The position numbers and the translations under genes are program-made. From Mycolicibacterium neworleansense (GTDB taxonomy: Bacteria > Actinomycetota > Actinomycetes > Mycobacteriales > Mycobacteriaceae), in assembly GCF_001245615.1 (NCBI RefSeq), contig NZ_CWKH01000002.1, forward strand, positions 1,116,001-1,180,000: a DNA stretch of 64,000 nt. The letters are read 5' to 3'. The first letter of the stretch is position 1. Every line of letters begins with the position of its first letter. The notes beneath the pieces were generated by a model that searched no databases, was not told the DNA's origin, and worked only from the letters and a program-made list of their open reading frames with translations. Below are positions 51,453 through 62,105 of the stretch, piece after piece.

Positions 51453-51516
51453 CTACGGAACCGGAGGTTGCCAGTTCAGTGCGACCTATGACCTACATCA
51501 CAGTTGCTCGTGCACC

Positions 51517-51522
51517 TATCCT
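51517..51522 (+). promoter_or_regulatory. -10 element of hrpA, leaderless start
   Basis: TATCCT (TANNNT) ends seven bases before GTG 51530. Supports that GTG as both start codon and transcription start. A TTGCTC at about 51503 is too close for a -35. Confidence 0.4.
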
Positions 51523-51529
51523 TGACCGA

Positions 51530-54500
51530 GTGTCCGAATCGTCAGTCGCCGAGCTGCGCTCCCGCCTCGACGGCCTGACCATCCGTGACGCGGACCGGCT
51601 GCGCCGTCGCCTCCGCAATCTCCGTGGCTCCGACCCGGCCAAGATAGCCGAACAGGTGGCTTCCGCCGAGGCCCTGGTGCTCACGCGCCAGGCCGTCGTG
51701 CCCGCCATCACCTATCCGGACCTGCCGGTCAGTGACCACCGCGACGAGCTGGCCAAGGCCATCAACGAGAACCAGGTCGTGGTCGTCGCGGGGGCGACGG
51801 GCTCGGGCAAGACCACACAGTTGCCCAAGATCTGCCTGGACCTGGGCCGCGGTATCCGCGGCACCATCGGCCATACCCAGCCCCGCCGGCTCGCGGCCCG
51901 CACGGTCGCGCAACGCATCGCCGATGAACTCGGCACCCCGCTCGGTGAGGCCGTCGGCTACACCGTGCGCTTCACCGATCAGGCCAGCGACTCCACCCTG
52001 ATCAAGCTGATGACTGACGGCATTCTGCTCGCCGAGATTCAAAGAGACCGGCGGCTGCTGCGCTACGACACGCTGATCCTCGACGAGGCGCACGAGCGCA
52101 GCCTCAACATCGACTTCCTGCTCGGCTACCTGCGCGAGCTGTTACCCCGCCGCCCCGATCTCAAGGTCATCGTCACCTCGGCCACCATCGAGCCCGAGCG
52201 TTTCGCCGCGCACTTCGGCGGTGCCCCGATCGTCGAGGTGTCGGGACGGACCTATCCGGTCGAGATCCGGTACCGGCCATTGGAAGTCCCGGCACCGCCT
52301 TCGGAAGACGATGACCCCGACGATCCCGACCACGAGATCGTGCGTACCGAGGTACGGGATCCGACCGAGGCCATCGTCGACGCGGTTCGCGAGCTCGAGT
52401 CCGAGCCCCCGGGAGACGTCCTGGTCTTCCTGTCGGGGGAACGCGAGATCCGGGACACCGCAGAAGCGTTGAAGGACCTGAGGAACACCGAGGTGCTGCC
52501 GCTCTACGCGCGGCTACCCACCGCCGAGCAGCAGAAGGTGTTCCAGCCGAGTCATACGGCTCGGCGAATCGTGCTGGCCACCAACGTGGCCGAGACCTCA
52601 CTCACCGTGCCGGGCATCCGCTATGTCGTCGATCCGGGGACCGCGCGGATCTCCCGCTACAGCCGCCGCACCAAGGTGCAGCGCCTGCCGATCGAGCCGA
52701 TCTCCCAAGCGTCGGCCGCGCAGCGGGCCGGGCGTTCGGGACGTACCGCACCCGGCGTCTGCATCCGGCTGTATTCGGAGCAGGATTTCGAATCCCGGCC
52801 CCGCTACACCGATCCGGAGATCCTGCGGACCAACCTGGCCGCGGTCATCCTGCAGATGGCTGCCCTGCAACTCGGCGACATCGCGCAGTTCCCGTTTCTG
52901 GATCCCCCTGACGCCCGCAGCATCCGCGACGGTGTCCAATTGCTGCAGGAGCTCGGTGCGTTCGATGCCGCCGGCGCCCTGACCGACGTCGGACGACGGC
53001 TGGCCCGGCTGCCGCTCGACCCGCGCGTCGGCCGGATGATCCTGCAGGCCGACACCGAGGGCTGTGTTCGTGAGGTGCTGGTGCTGGCCGCGGCACTGTC
53101 GATCCCCGACCCGCGCGAGCGTCCTACGGACAAGGAAGAGGCGGCGCGGCAGAAGCACGCCCGGTTCGCCGACGAGCATTCCGATTTCATCTCCTACCTC
53201 AACTTGTGGAACTACCTGCGGGAGCAACGGAACCAGCGCTCCGGCAACGCTTTCCGGCGGATGTGCCGCGAGGAGTTCCTGCACTACCTGCGGATCCGGG
53301 AGTGGCAGGACCTGACCGGGCAGCTACGCAGCATCGCCCGCGACATCGGCATCCGCGAGAGTGATGAGCCGGCGGAGCCGGCCGCCATCCACGCCGCGCT
53401 GAGCGCGGGCCTGCTGTCGCATGTCGGGCTGCGTGAGGGCGAGGGCCGCGACTATGCCGGAGCCCGCAATTCCAGGTTCGTGCTGGCTCCCGGCTCGGTG
53501 CTGACGAAGAAACCGCCGCGCTGGATCGTGGTGGCCGACCTGGTCGAGACCAGCCGCCTGTTCGGCCGCATCGCCGCCAAGGTCGAACCCGAGGCGATCG
53601 AGCGGGTTGCCGGACATCTGGTGCAGCGCAACTACAGCGAGCCGCACTGGGAAGCCCGGCGCGGTGCGGTGGTGGCCTTCGAGCGGGTCACGCTCTACGG
53701 GCTGCCGCTGGTCCCGCGCCGCAAGATCGGCTACACACAGATCGATCCCGAGCTGTGTCGTGAGTTGTTCATCCGGCATGCGCTGGTCGAGGGCGATTGG
53801 CAGACCCGGCACCACTTCTTCCGTGACAACGCCCGGCTGCGAGCCGAACTCGAGGAGATCGAGGAGCGGGCCCGCCGGCGTGACCTGCTGGTCGGCGACG
53901 ACGACATCTACGCCCTGTACGACGCCCGCATCCCGGCCGACATCGTCTCCGCACGCCATTTCGACGCCTGGTGGAAGAAGCAGCGGCACAAGACACCTGA
54001 CCTGCTCACCTTCACCCGTGACGATCTGTTGCGCTCCGACGACGGCACCGACAACCCGGACACCTGGAAAGCCGGGGATCTCGAACTCCCGCTGACCTAC
54101 CGGTTCGAGCCAGGGGCGGCCGACGACGGCGTCACCGTGCACGTGCCGGTGGGTGTGCTGGCCCGGCTCGGCGGTGACGGGTTCGCCTGGCAGGTACCGG
54201 CTTTGCGGGAGGAACTGGTCACCGCGCTGATCAAATCGCTGCCCAAGGACTTGCGGCGCAATTTCGTCCCCGCCCCCGACACCGCCCGGGCCATCCTGGG
54301 TGACATCGATCCGTCGGCCGGGTCGCTGTTGGACGAGGTGCAGCGCGAACTGCGCAGGCGCAGCGGCATTCTGGTACCGATCGACGCGTTCGACCTGAGC
54401 AAGGTACCGGATCATCTGCGCATGACCTTCTCCGTGGAATCGGCCGACGGCAAACAGGTGGCGCGCGGTAAGGACATCGACGCATTGCGCGAGCAACTGG

Positions 54501-55411
54501 CAGTGCCCGTCGCCCAGGCCGTCGCCGACGCGCTGGGCGGCGATCTGGAACGCACCGGATTGCGGGCCTGGCCCGACGACCTCGACGAGTTGCCCCGCAC
54601 TGTGGAGAACGTCAGCGGTGGGCACACGGTCCGCGGCTACCCGGCCTTCGTCGATACCGGAAAAGCCTTCGACATCAAGGTGTTCGCGAACCCGGCCGAT
54701 CAGGCTGCGGCCATGCGGCCGGGCCTTCGCCGCCTGCTGCGGCTGACCGTACCGTCGCCGGTCAAGGCGATCGAGCGAGGCTTGAGCACCCGGACCCGGC
54801 TGGCGCTCAACGCCAACCCGGACGGCACGCTGGCCGCGCTGCTCGAGGATTGCGCCGACGCCGCCGCCGATGTGATGCTTCCCAAGCCGGTGTGGACCAA
54901 GGCGGCGTTCACCGAGCTCGTCACGCGGGCCGGCAAGGAACTCGGGCCGACCACGCAGGCCGCGGTGAGTCGCGTCGAGAAGGTGCTGGCCGCGACGCAC
55001 GAGGTGCACGTGGTGCTGCCCGACAAGCCGTCGGCGGCCCAGGCCGACGCCGTCGCCGACATCCGGTCGCAATTGGACCGCCTGTTGCCCAAGGGGTTTG
55101 TCACGGTCACCGGCGTTGCCCGGCTGAACGATCTGACCCGGTACGTCACCGCGATCGCCCGCCGGCTGGAACGGTTGCCGCAGGCGCTCGGCGCCGACCG
55201 GGACCGGATGTCGCGGGTGCACGCGGTCGAGGACGCCTATGACGATCTGGTTCAGGCGCTGTCACCGGGTCGGGCCGCGGCCACCGATATCCGTGACATC
55301 GCCTGGCAGATCGAGGAACTCCGGGTGAGCCTGTGGGCTCAGCAGCTCGGCACCCCACGCCCGGTCAGCGAGCAACGCATCTACAAGGCGATCGACGCCG
55401 TCGGCCGGTAG
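51530..55411 (+). CDS. hrpA: ATP-dependent RNA helicase HrpA
   Basis: A 1293-residue DEAH-box helicase, the length of E. coli HrpA. GATGSGKT (88-95), DEAH (185-188), SAT and QRAGRSGRTAPG are the helicase motifs; helicase-associated, OB-like and C-terminal DUF3418 regions follow. HrpA acts on RNA, for example in rescuing collided ribosomes in E. coli. GTG 51530 is chosen from promoter spacing; ATG 51488 is possible and the frame is open from 51383. It abuts the convergent FAH gene (stop 55411, next stop at 55412). Confidence 0.9.
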   Translation: MSESSVAELRSRLDGLTIRDADRLRRRLRNLRGSDPAKIAEQVASAEALVLTRQAVVPAITYPDLPVSDHRDELAKAINENQVVVVAGATGSGKTTQLPKICLDLGRGIRGTIGHTQPRRLAARTVAQRIADELGTPLGEAVGYTVRFTDQASDSTLIKLMTDGILLAEIQRDRRLLRYDTLILDEAHERSLNIDFLLGYLRELLPRRPDLKVIVTSATIEPERFAAHFGGAPIVEVSGRTYPVEIRYRPLEVPAPPSEDDDPDDPDHEIVRTEVRDPTEAIVDAVRELESEPPGDVLVFLSGEREIRDTAEALKDLRNTEVLPLYARLPTAEQQKVFQPSHTARRIVLATNVAETSLTVPGIRYVVDPGTARISRYSRRTKVQRLPIEPISQASAAQRAGRSGRTAPGVCIRLYSEQDFESRPRYTDPEILRTNLAAVILQMAALQLGDIAQFPFLDPPDARSIRDGVQLLQELGAFDAAGALTDVGRRLARLPLDPRVGRMILQADTEGCVREVLVLAAALSIPDPRERPTDKEEAARQKHARFADEHSDFISYLNLWNYLREQRNQRSGNAFRRMCREEFLHYLRIREWQDLTGQLRSIARDIGIRESDEPAEPAAIHAALSAGLLSHVGLREGEGRDYAGARNSRFVLAPGSVLTKKPPRWIVVADLVETSRLFGRIAAKVEPEAIERVAGHLVQRNYSEPHWEARRGAVVAFERVTLYGLPLVPRRKIGYTQIDPELCRELFIRHALVEGDWQTRHHFFRDNARLRAELEEIEERARRRDLLVGDDDIYALYDARIPADIVSARHFDAWWKKQRHKTPDLLTFTRDDLLRSDDGTDNPDTWKAGDLELPLTYRFEPGAADDGVTVHVPVGVLARLGGDGFAWQVPALREELVTALIKSLPKDLRRNFVPAPDTARAILGDIDPSAGSLLDEVQRELRRRSGILVPIDAFDLSKVPDHLRMTFSVESADGKQVARGKDIDALREQLAVPVAQAVADALGGDLERTGLRAWPDDLDELPRTVENVSGGHTVRGYPAFVDTGKAFDIKVFANPADQAAAMRPGLRRLLRLTVPSPVKAIERGLSTRTRLALNANPDGTLAALLEDCADAAADVMLPKPVWTKAAFTELVTRAGKELGPTTQAAVSRVEKVLAATHEVHVVLPDKPSAAQADAVADIRSQLDRLLPKGFVTVTGVARLNDLTRYVTAIARRLERLPQALGADRDRMSRVHAVEDAYDDLVQALSPGRAAATDIRDIAWQIEELRVSLWAQQLGTPRPVSEQRIYKAIDAVGR

Positions 55412-56317
55412 TCAGTCGATGCGATGCTCGATCTGGCCGACACCGTCCAGGGTCAGCGTCAGGGTGTCGCCGGGGCGCAACCAGTGCCCCGTCTCCATAC
55501 CGCTGCCCCCGGGCAGCGTCCCGGTCCCGAAAAGCTCACCCGGATAAAGCGGTTCGCTGCGTGACGCATGCGCCAGCACCTCGCCCAGGCTGTGCTGCAT
55601 GCCCACGCTGCTGACAGTGCTGAGGACCGACCCGTTGAGTGCCACCGAACCGGTGAGGGTGTCGATGCGCGGCAGGATCTCGTCGGCGGTGACCGCGGTA
55701 TCCGACATCGAGCTGGCGAAATGTTTGGATTTCTGCGGGCCGAAGCCGCTGAGCATCTCCGGACGTTGCACGTCACGGGCGCTGAAATCGTTGAGCACGA
55801 CGAACGCGCCGATCGCCTCGGCGGCTTCGGCCGCTGTCGCATTGAACAGCGGTGCGGCCAGGACGAATCCGATCTCCAGCTCGAAGTCCAGGGCCTGCGA
55901 ATAGTCCGGCACCGCCACCGGGGTGCCGGTCGGCACGAACGTCTGCGCGTTGGACATGTAATAGATCGGCTGCTGGTAGAACAGCGGCTTGGGTTTGAAC
56001 TGCGGCACCGGCCGGCCGGTGATCCGTTCGTACATCGCGGTCACCCGGTACAGGCCAGGGTGGAAACGCCGGATCAGTCCGCGGGCGGCATCGATGTTGT
56101 GCTGCTCGTACAGCATGAAGTCGCGGAACGACACCGGCTGGAACGGCAACAGATGCTCGCTGTGCCGCAGTTGGCGTTCGGCCGAGGCGGTCAGCCAGGA
56201 ATCGTCGAACACCCGGCCACCGAGCGGGGTGAGATCGGCCGAGGCAACCCAATTCCCGTCGGAATCAAGCGTTTCTACGGTCAGGCCGGTGTCGGCGAGG
56301 ACGCGGCGCAGCTTCAC
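55412..56317 (-). CDS. Fumarylacetoacetate hydrolase-family protein
   Basis: A 301-residue FAH-family hydrolase. RDFMLYEQHN near residue 65, LDFELEIGFVLA, NDFSARDVQRPEM and GTGTLPGGSGME are signatures of the FAHD/fumarylacetoacetase-like group; Glu/Asp of LDFELEIG and NDFSARD supply metal ligands. It cleaves C-C bonds of diketo acids. Its start overlaps the alpha/beta hydrolase stop by 4 bp. Last gene of an operon with two acyl-CoA dehydrogenases. Confidence 0.83.
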   Translation of the reverse strand: MKLRRVLADTGLTVETLDSDGNWVASADLTPLGGRVFDDSWLTASAERQLRHSEHLLPFQPVSFRDFMLYEQHNIDAARGLIRRFHPGLYRVTAMYERITGRPVPQFKPKPLFYQQPIYYMSNAQTFVPTGTPVAVPDYSQALDFELEIGFVLAAPLFNATAAEAAEAIGAFVVLNDFSARDVQRPEMLSGFGPQKSKHFASSMSDTAVTADEILPRIDTLTGSVALNGSVLSTVSSVGMQHSLGEVLAHASRSEPLYPGELFGTGTLPGGSGMETGHWLRPGDTLTLTLDGVGQIEHRID

Positions 56318-57153
56318 GGCATACGCCCGAGTTGCCGACGCAGGAACGCCGTCACGTGTCCGGCCACCACGTCGGGTTGCTCAAGCCATGGCCAATGGCC
56401 CGTCCCCGGCACCGGCTGCACCTCACAGTTACGGAAGATCCGCCGGTAGTCGTCGGTCTGTGTCAGTGGCACGTAATGGTCGTCGGCACCCCACACCACC
56501 AAGACGTCACCGCCGTAGCCGGCGAGCCGATCGATATACGGCGCAAGGGCGTCGGGGCCGGTGGACCGGTACAGCTTGAGCACGGCGTCGGGTGTCCCGC
56601 GGGCGAACATGTGCTCGGCGATCGAGTCGAGCGCATCGGACGGCAGACCGGGATCACGCATGGCGAGCACGCGACGCAGCACGGCCGGGTTGCCGATGCG
56701 CGACAGTGCCTCGGCGAGCACGGGTGTGCGCCACAACTTTGCGGCGAAGTGGTTGATCACCACCGGGGCGTTGATCAACGTGATGCTGGCGACCGAGTCC
56801 AGATGGTCGACGGCCCATGCGAGCGCCCATGGCCCACCGAAATCGTGGGCCACCAGATGCGCGCGCCGGACCCCGAGTTGATCGAGGAGCGCATCCAGGT
56901 GCGCCGCATAGGCAGCCACCGTGTAGGGCCACTGGGAGGGTTTGTCGGCGGCCCCGAATCCCGGCATCTCCGGGGCGATCACCCGCGCGAAATCGGAAAC
57001 CGGCGTCAGCAACCGGTCCCACTTGGCCCCGGCGTTGTTGCCGTGCACGAACACCACCGCCTCGCCGGTGTCCGGCCCGGCCACACCTGCGACGAGCACC
57101 GGTGACCGGACCCCGTCGACAGCCAGCGTGCGGTGTTCGACGGGGCTGTCCAT
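56314..57153 (-). CDS. Alpha/beta hydrolase with Asp nucleophile
   Basis: A 279-residue hydrolase. HGNNAGAKW is the oxyanion region and AHDFGGPWA holds the nucleophile, Asp instead of Ser, as in epoxide hydrolases and haloalkane dehalogenases. The acid is in WGADDHYVP and His in PGTGHWPW. It lies 48 bp after the second acyl-CoA dehydrogenase and overlaps the FAH gene by 4 bp. A role opening an epoxide or cleaving a ring intermediate is inferred. Confidence 0.83.
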   Translation of the reverse strand: MDSPVEHRTLAVDGVRSPVLVAGVAGPDTGEAVVFVHGNNAGAKWDRLLTPVSDFARVIAPEMPGFGAADKPSQWPYTVAAYAAHLDALLDQLGVRRAHLVAHDFGGPWALAWAVDHLDSVASITLINAPVVINHFAAKLWRTPVLAEALSRIGNPAVLRRVLAMRDPGLPSDALDSIAEHMFARGTPDAVLKLYRSTGPDALAPYIDRLAGYGGDVLVVWGADDHYVPLTQTDDYRRIFRNCEVQPVPGTGHWPWLEQPDVVAGHVTAFLRRQLGRMP

Positions 57154-57201
57154 CAGCGGAATTGTACGGTCGCCTAAGGCTTGCCGCGCGTTTTCAACGG
57201 A

Positions 57202-58389
57202 TCACTGCGTACCGGTGGCCACCCACGGCGCTCGCTCGGAAGTTGCGTCGTCAAGCACCAGCTCGGCCACCCGCGACCGATGCGCTTCGGCACTGCCTAG
57301 CAGTGCGGCATCGGTGGTGGCTCGCTTGAAGTACAGGTGCGCCTGGTGCTCCCAGGTGAAACCGATACCGCCGTGCACCTGGATGGTGTCGGCAGCAATC
57401 TTGGCGAACGCCGCCGACGCGGTGGCCTGCGCGATGCTGGTCGCCAGCGCCGGATCGTCGGTGCCCTCGGTCAGCGCCCACACCGCGTGATAGGTCGCCG
57501 ACCGGGCGTGCTCCAGATCGACCAGGCAATCCGCCAGTCGATGCTTGACCGCTTGGAACGACCCGATCTGCCTGCCGAACTGCAGCCTCGATTTCGCGTA
57601 CTCCACCGACAGGTCAAGCAAATGCTGTGCGGCGCCGACCTGTTCGGCCGCCAGCAGTGCCGACGCGACCTGGAAGGCGTGAGTGATGACGCGATCGGCC
57701 TCTCCGGTCCCGGCCACGAGTTGGGCGGGGGTACCGGTCAAGACGACAGTCGCCTGCGGCCGGGTGAGGTCGAGGGTGTGCAGCGCGGTGCGCTGTACAC
57801 CCGGTCCGGCCGCGTCGACCGCGTACAGGGCCACGCCGTCGGGTCCGGTGGCAGCCACCAGCAACACGTCGGCGGCATCGCCGTCGACGACCCGCGCCAC
57901 CGTGCCGGTCAACGTCCCGTCCTCGGCGGCAGTGACATTCAGCGCGGCCGCGTCGAAAGCTCCCGCCTGGTCCGGCACCGCGAAGGCTGCGGTGCGGGTG
58001 CCTTCTGCGAGTGCGCCGAGCAGTTCATCACGCACCGGACCGGCCGAGGCGGCGACGAGCGCCGGGATGGCCAGCAGCACGGTGCCGAACACCGGGCCGC
58101 AGGCCAGTGCCGCGCCGAGTTCCTCGACCGCGATGGCCTGGTCGACGAGCGTGCCGCCGGCGCCGCCGTCGGCTTCGGGAACCGCAAGGCCGAGCACGCC
58201 GAGTTCGCCACCCAACCGCGCCCAGACCGGCGGATCGAACCGGGGTTCGGACTCCATCAGGGCGCGCACGGTCTGCTCGTCGAAGTTCTCGGCGCAGAAC
58301 TTGCGGACCGCTGTCCGCAACTGCGCCTGCTCGTCGGTGAATACGTACTCAGCCCCGCTGTTGGGCTGATCCGCAAGCTTCTCAGCCAC
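57202..58389 (-). CDS. Acyl-CoA dehydrogenase, probable beta-type partner
   Basis: A 395-residue acyl-CoA dehydrogenase-like protein. N- and middle domains are recognisable (LAVPEADGGAGG, LAAEQVGAAQHLLDLSVEYAKSRLQFGRQIGSFQAVKH) and the end has IQVHGGIGFTWEHQAHLYFKRA. The usual FAD-binding strand motif with TEP.AGSD is absent; a catalytic Glu candidate is the one in WEHQ. Such degenerate partners form heterotetramers with an active subunit in steroid catabolism. GTG 58389 overlaps the upstream stop by 8 bp. Confidence 0.83.
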   Translation of the reverse strand: MAEKLADQPNSGAEYVFTDEQAQLRTAVRKFCAENFDEQTVRALMESEPRFDPPVWARLGGELGVLGLAVPEADGGAGGTLVDQAIAVEELGAALACGPVFGTVLLAIPALVAASAGPVRDELLGALAEGTRTAAFAVPDQAGAFDAAALNVTAAEDGTLTGTVARVVDGDAADVLLVAATGPDGVALYAVDAAGPGVQRTALHTLDLTRPQATVVLTGTPAQLVAGTGEADRVITHAFQVASALLAAEQVGAAQHLLDLSVEYAKSRLQFGRQIGSFQAVKHRLADCLVDLEHARSATYHAVWALTEGTDDPALATSIAQATASAAFAKIAADTIQVHGGIGFTWEHQAHLYFKRATTDAALLGSAEAHRSRVAELVLDDATSERAPWVATGTQ

Positions 58390-59584
58390 GCGGGATCTCC
58401 TTCCACGGCATACCGGCATCGGCCCGCAGATCACCGGGCAACCCGAGGATCCGTTCGCCGAGAATGTTGCGCATCACCTCTGACGTGCCGCCTTCGATCG
58501 TGTTGGCCTTGCTGCGCAGGAAGCGCTGTTGGATGGGGCCGCGCCAGTCCTTGGCGTTCTCGTCCTCGTCTCGGTCACCCGAGCCGTAACCGTGATACAG
58601 GATCCCTTCGGGCCCAAGCAGATCCATGCACCACTGGTAGATGTGCTGGTTCAGTTCGGCACCGACGAGCTTTCCGATCGAGCCTTCCGGACCCGGACCG
58701 CCGGCGGTGGCGGCCGCGCGGGAACGTTCTGCGGTCAGCCGCTGGGCCTCGGAGCGCAGCCAGAGCTGGGTCAGCCGATCCCGCAGCACCGGGGTGCGCA
58801 GATCCGGGCGTGACGCCCACAGCGCCACGGCATCCGAGATGGTTCCGGCTCCGCGCCGGTTGCCGCTGCCGCCGAGCGCGCTGCGCTCGTTCATCAGCGT
58901 GGTCATCGCGACGTTCCAGCCGTTGCCCACCGCGCCGAGCCGATGGGCGTCGGGGATGCGGGCGTCGGTGATGTACACCTCGTTGAACTCGGCCTGCCCG
59001 GTCATCTGCCGCAGCGGCCTGGTCTCGACGCCCGGCCCGTGCATGTCCAGCACGAAGTACGTCAAGCCTTTGTGTTTGGGCACATCGGGATTCGTGCGGG
59101 CCAGCAACAGGCCCCAGCGGGCGCGGTGCGCCAGGCTGGTCCACACCTTCTGGCCGTTGAGCACCCACTCGTCGCCGTCGAGGACCGCGGAGGTGGCCAG
59201 CCCGGCCAGATCCGATCCGGCGCCCGGCTCGGAGAACAACTGGCACCAGATGTGTTCGGTGCTCGCCAGCGGCCGCAGCCACGACTTCTTCAGCTCGTCG
59301 GACTGAGCGTGTTCGCGCACCGTCGGTGCGGCCATGCCGTAACCCATCGGGTTCAGACCCAGCGGGACCGGCCCGCCGGCGCCCTGCAGGATGCGGTCGG
59401 CCACGGCCTGCAGACCGCGCGACACCCCGAGGCCGCCGAGGCCCTCCGGGAAGTGCACCCAGGACAGGCCGGCGTCGTAGCAGGCGGCCAGATACTCGGG
59501 AATCGGGACTTTCTTGGGGTCGTGGTCGGCCACGACCTTGCGGGCGAGGTCGGCGACCCGGTCCGCATCAGCGACGCTGCTCAT
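58382..59584 (-). CDS. Acyl-CoA dehydrogenase, probable alpha-type partner
   Basis: A 400-residue acyl-CoA dehydrogenase. CQLFSEPGAGSDLAGL and WVLNGQKVWTSLAH bind FAD and substrate; EGGTSEVMRNILGERILGLP at the end matches the active type. It has a long helical insert with ERSRAAATAGG. With the following gene it probably forms an alpha2-beta2 enzyme as in FadE26-27/FadE28-29. ATG 59584 is chosen. First gene of a four-gene operon (to 55412), divergent from the flavoprotein at 59644. Confidence 0.85.
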   Translation of the reverse strand: MSSVADADRVADLARKVVADHDPKKVPIPEYLAACYDAGLSWVHFPEGLGGLGVSRGLQAVADRILQGAGGPVPLGLNPMGYGMAAPTVREHAQSDELKKSWLRPLASTEHIWCQLFSEPGAGSDLAGLATSAVLDGDEWVLNGQKVWTSLAHRARWGLLLARTNPDVPKHKGLTYFVLDMHGPGVETRPLRQMTGQAEFNEVYITDARIPDAHRLGAVGNGWNVAMTTLMNERSALGGSGNRRGAGTISDAVALWASRPDLRTPVLRDRLTQLWLRSEAQRLTAERSRAAATAGGPGPEGSIGKLVGAELNQHIYQWCMDLLGPEGILYHGYGSGDRDEDENAKDWRGPIQQRFLRSKANTIEGGTSEVMRNILGERILGLPGDLRADAGMPWKEIPRG

Positions 59585-59643
59585 CCAGCCACGATAGGGA
59601 AAGGGATTCAGCGGTCCGCGGGCGGGCGGTAGCGTCACCGGTC

Positions 59644-60774
59644 GTGGACCGAAAGCGCGTGGTGATCGCAGGGCTCGGTGACACGGGCGTGCTCACCGCG
59701 ATCCGGTTGGCGCGTCGCTTCGACGTCGTCGGCATCTCGGTCAACCCCGGCCTCGTCAGCGGTCAGGAGCTCGGCACCCGGCTGGCCCGGCCCGATGACT
59801 GGGCCCGCAATTACTGGATCGGCTTCGACCGGTTCCGTGAACTCGACCGCGTCCGCACCGTACACGGCACGCTGACCGGGGCCGACCTGTCCGCCCGCAC
59901 GGTCGGCGTGCGCGACGCCGACGGGAACGTTCGGGTGGAACCCTATGACGCGCTGGTGATTTCCACCGGTGTGACCAACGGCTTCTGGCGACGAGCCGTT
60001 CTACAGTCGGCGGGGGATGTCGATGCCGGGCTGCGCGACGCACACGAACGCTTGGGTTCGGCACGCTCGGTTGCCGTCATCGGCGGTGGCGCGGCGGCGG
60101 CCGGCAGCGCCGTCAACATCGCCCTGCGGTGGCCGGACACCCGGGTGGAGCTGTACTACCCGGGCGAACACCTTCTGCCGCAACATCATCGGCGCGCCCG
60201 CCAGCGTGTTGAGGCGAGACTGGCCGCGGCGGGGGTGACGCTGCACCCGGGCCACCGCGCAGTCGTGCCCGACGGCTTCGACTGCGCGGCGATCACCTCC
60301 GATGACGTGCACTGGGCCACCGGCCAGCCACCGGTGCGGGCGGACGCGGTGCTGTGGACGATCGGGCGGGTCCGGCCCAACACCGACTGGCTGCCGGCGG
60401 AGATCCTCGACGAGCGCGGGTTCGTTCCGGTGACCCCGGCGTTGCAGGTGCCTGGCCACGACGGCGTGTTCGCGGTCGGCGATGTCGCGGCCACCGACCC
60501 GCTGCGCTCCTCGGCCCGCAACCGAGCCGACGGACTGCTGGCCCGGAATGTCGCCGCCTACTTCACCGGTGGCCGGATGCGCGGTTACCGCCCGCCCACC
60601 AGCCGCTGGGGGTCGGTGCTCGGAGTGCAACCCGACGGGCTGGAAGTGTTCGCGCCCAACGGCTTCGCGTTCCGATTTCCGGCCTGGTCGATCGAACGGG
60701 TACTGCAGCCGTGGATCGTCCGGCGTGGCATCTACCGCGGAGTCCGGGATCAGGACACGGTCATCAACGGCTGA
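59644..60774 (+). CDS. FAD-dependent pyridine nucleotide-disulfide-type oxidoreductase
   Basis: A 376-residue flavoprotein of the NDH-2/AIF-like group. The first nucleotide site VVIAGLGDTG is at the N-terminus (G.G..G partly altered), the second is VAVIGGGAAAAGSAVNIAL, and GVFAVGDVAATDPLRSSA is the FAD-binding end motif. No redox-active Cys pair is seen. GTG 59644 is used; the earlier open frame is a shadow of the divergent gene. A function such as NAD(P)H:quinone or ferredoxin reductase is likely. Convergent with the Ag85C-type gene. Confidence 0.82.
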   Translation: MDRKRVVIAGLGDTGVLTAIRLARRFDVVGISVNPGLVSGQELGTRLARPDDWARNYWIGFDRFRELDRVRTVHGTLTGADLSARTVGVRDADGNVRVEPYDALVISTGVTNGFWRRAVLQSAGDVDAGLRDAHERLGSARSVAVIGGGAAAAGSAVNIALRWPDTRVELYYPGEHLLPQHHRRARQRVEARLAAAGVTLHPGHRAVVPDGFDCAAITSDDVHWATGQPPVRADAVLWTIGRVRPNTDWLPAEILDERGFVPVTPALQVPGHDGVFAVGDVAATDPLRSSARNRADGLLARNVAAYFTGGRMRGYRPPTSRWGSVLGVQPDGLEVFAPNGFAFRFPAWSIERVLQPWIVRRGIYRGVRDQDTVING

Positions 60775-60783
60775 ATCCTTCGG

Positions 60784-60839
60784 CGTTCGTAACGTCACGG
60801 CGAAGATTCGCGCGAATTCCCGCCCTGGGGTTACGAACG
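60784..60839. terminator. Bidirectional terminator-like hairpin
   Basis: CGTTCGTAAC (60784-60793) and GTTACGAACG (60830-60839) are perfect 10-bp arms; an inner 12-bp palindrome ATTCGCGCGAAT is at 60806-60817. It lies in the only sizeable gap between convergent genes here (60775-60845). No U-tract, as is common in mycobacteria. Confidence 0.5.
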
Positions 60840-60845
60840 TGATCG

Positions 60846-62102
<1,257 letters not shown>

Positions 62103-62105
62103 TTA

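Noticed and set aside
53324..55222. A 632-codon minus-strand open frame inside hrpA
   Set aside because: A shadow of hrpA; no motif and composition typical of an antisense GC-rich frame.
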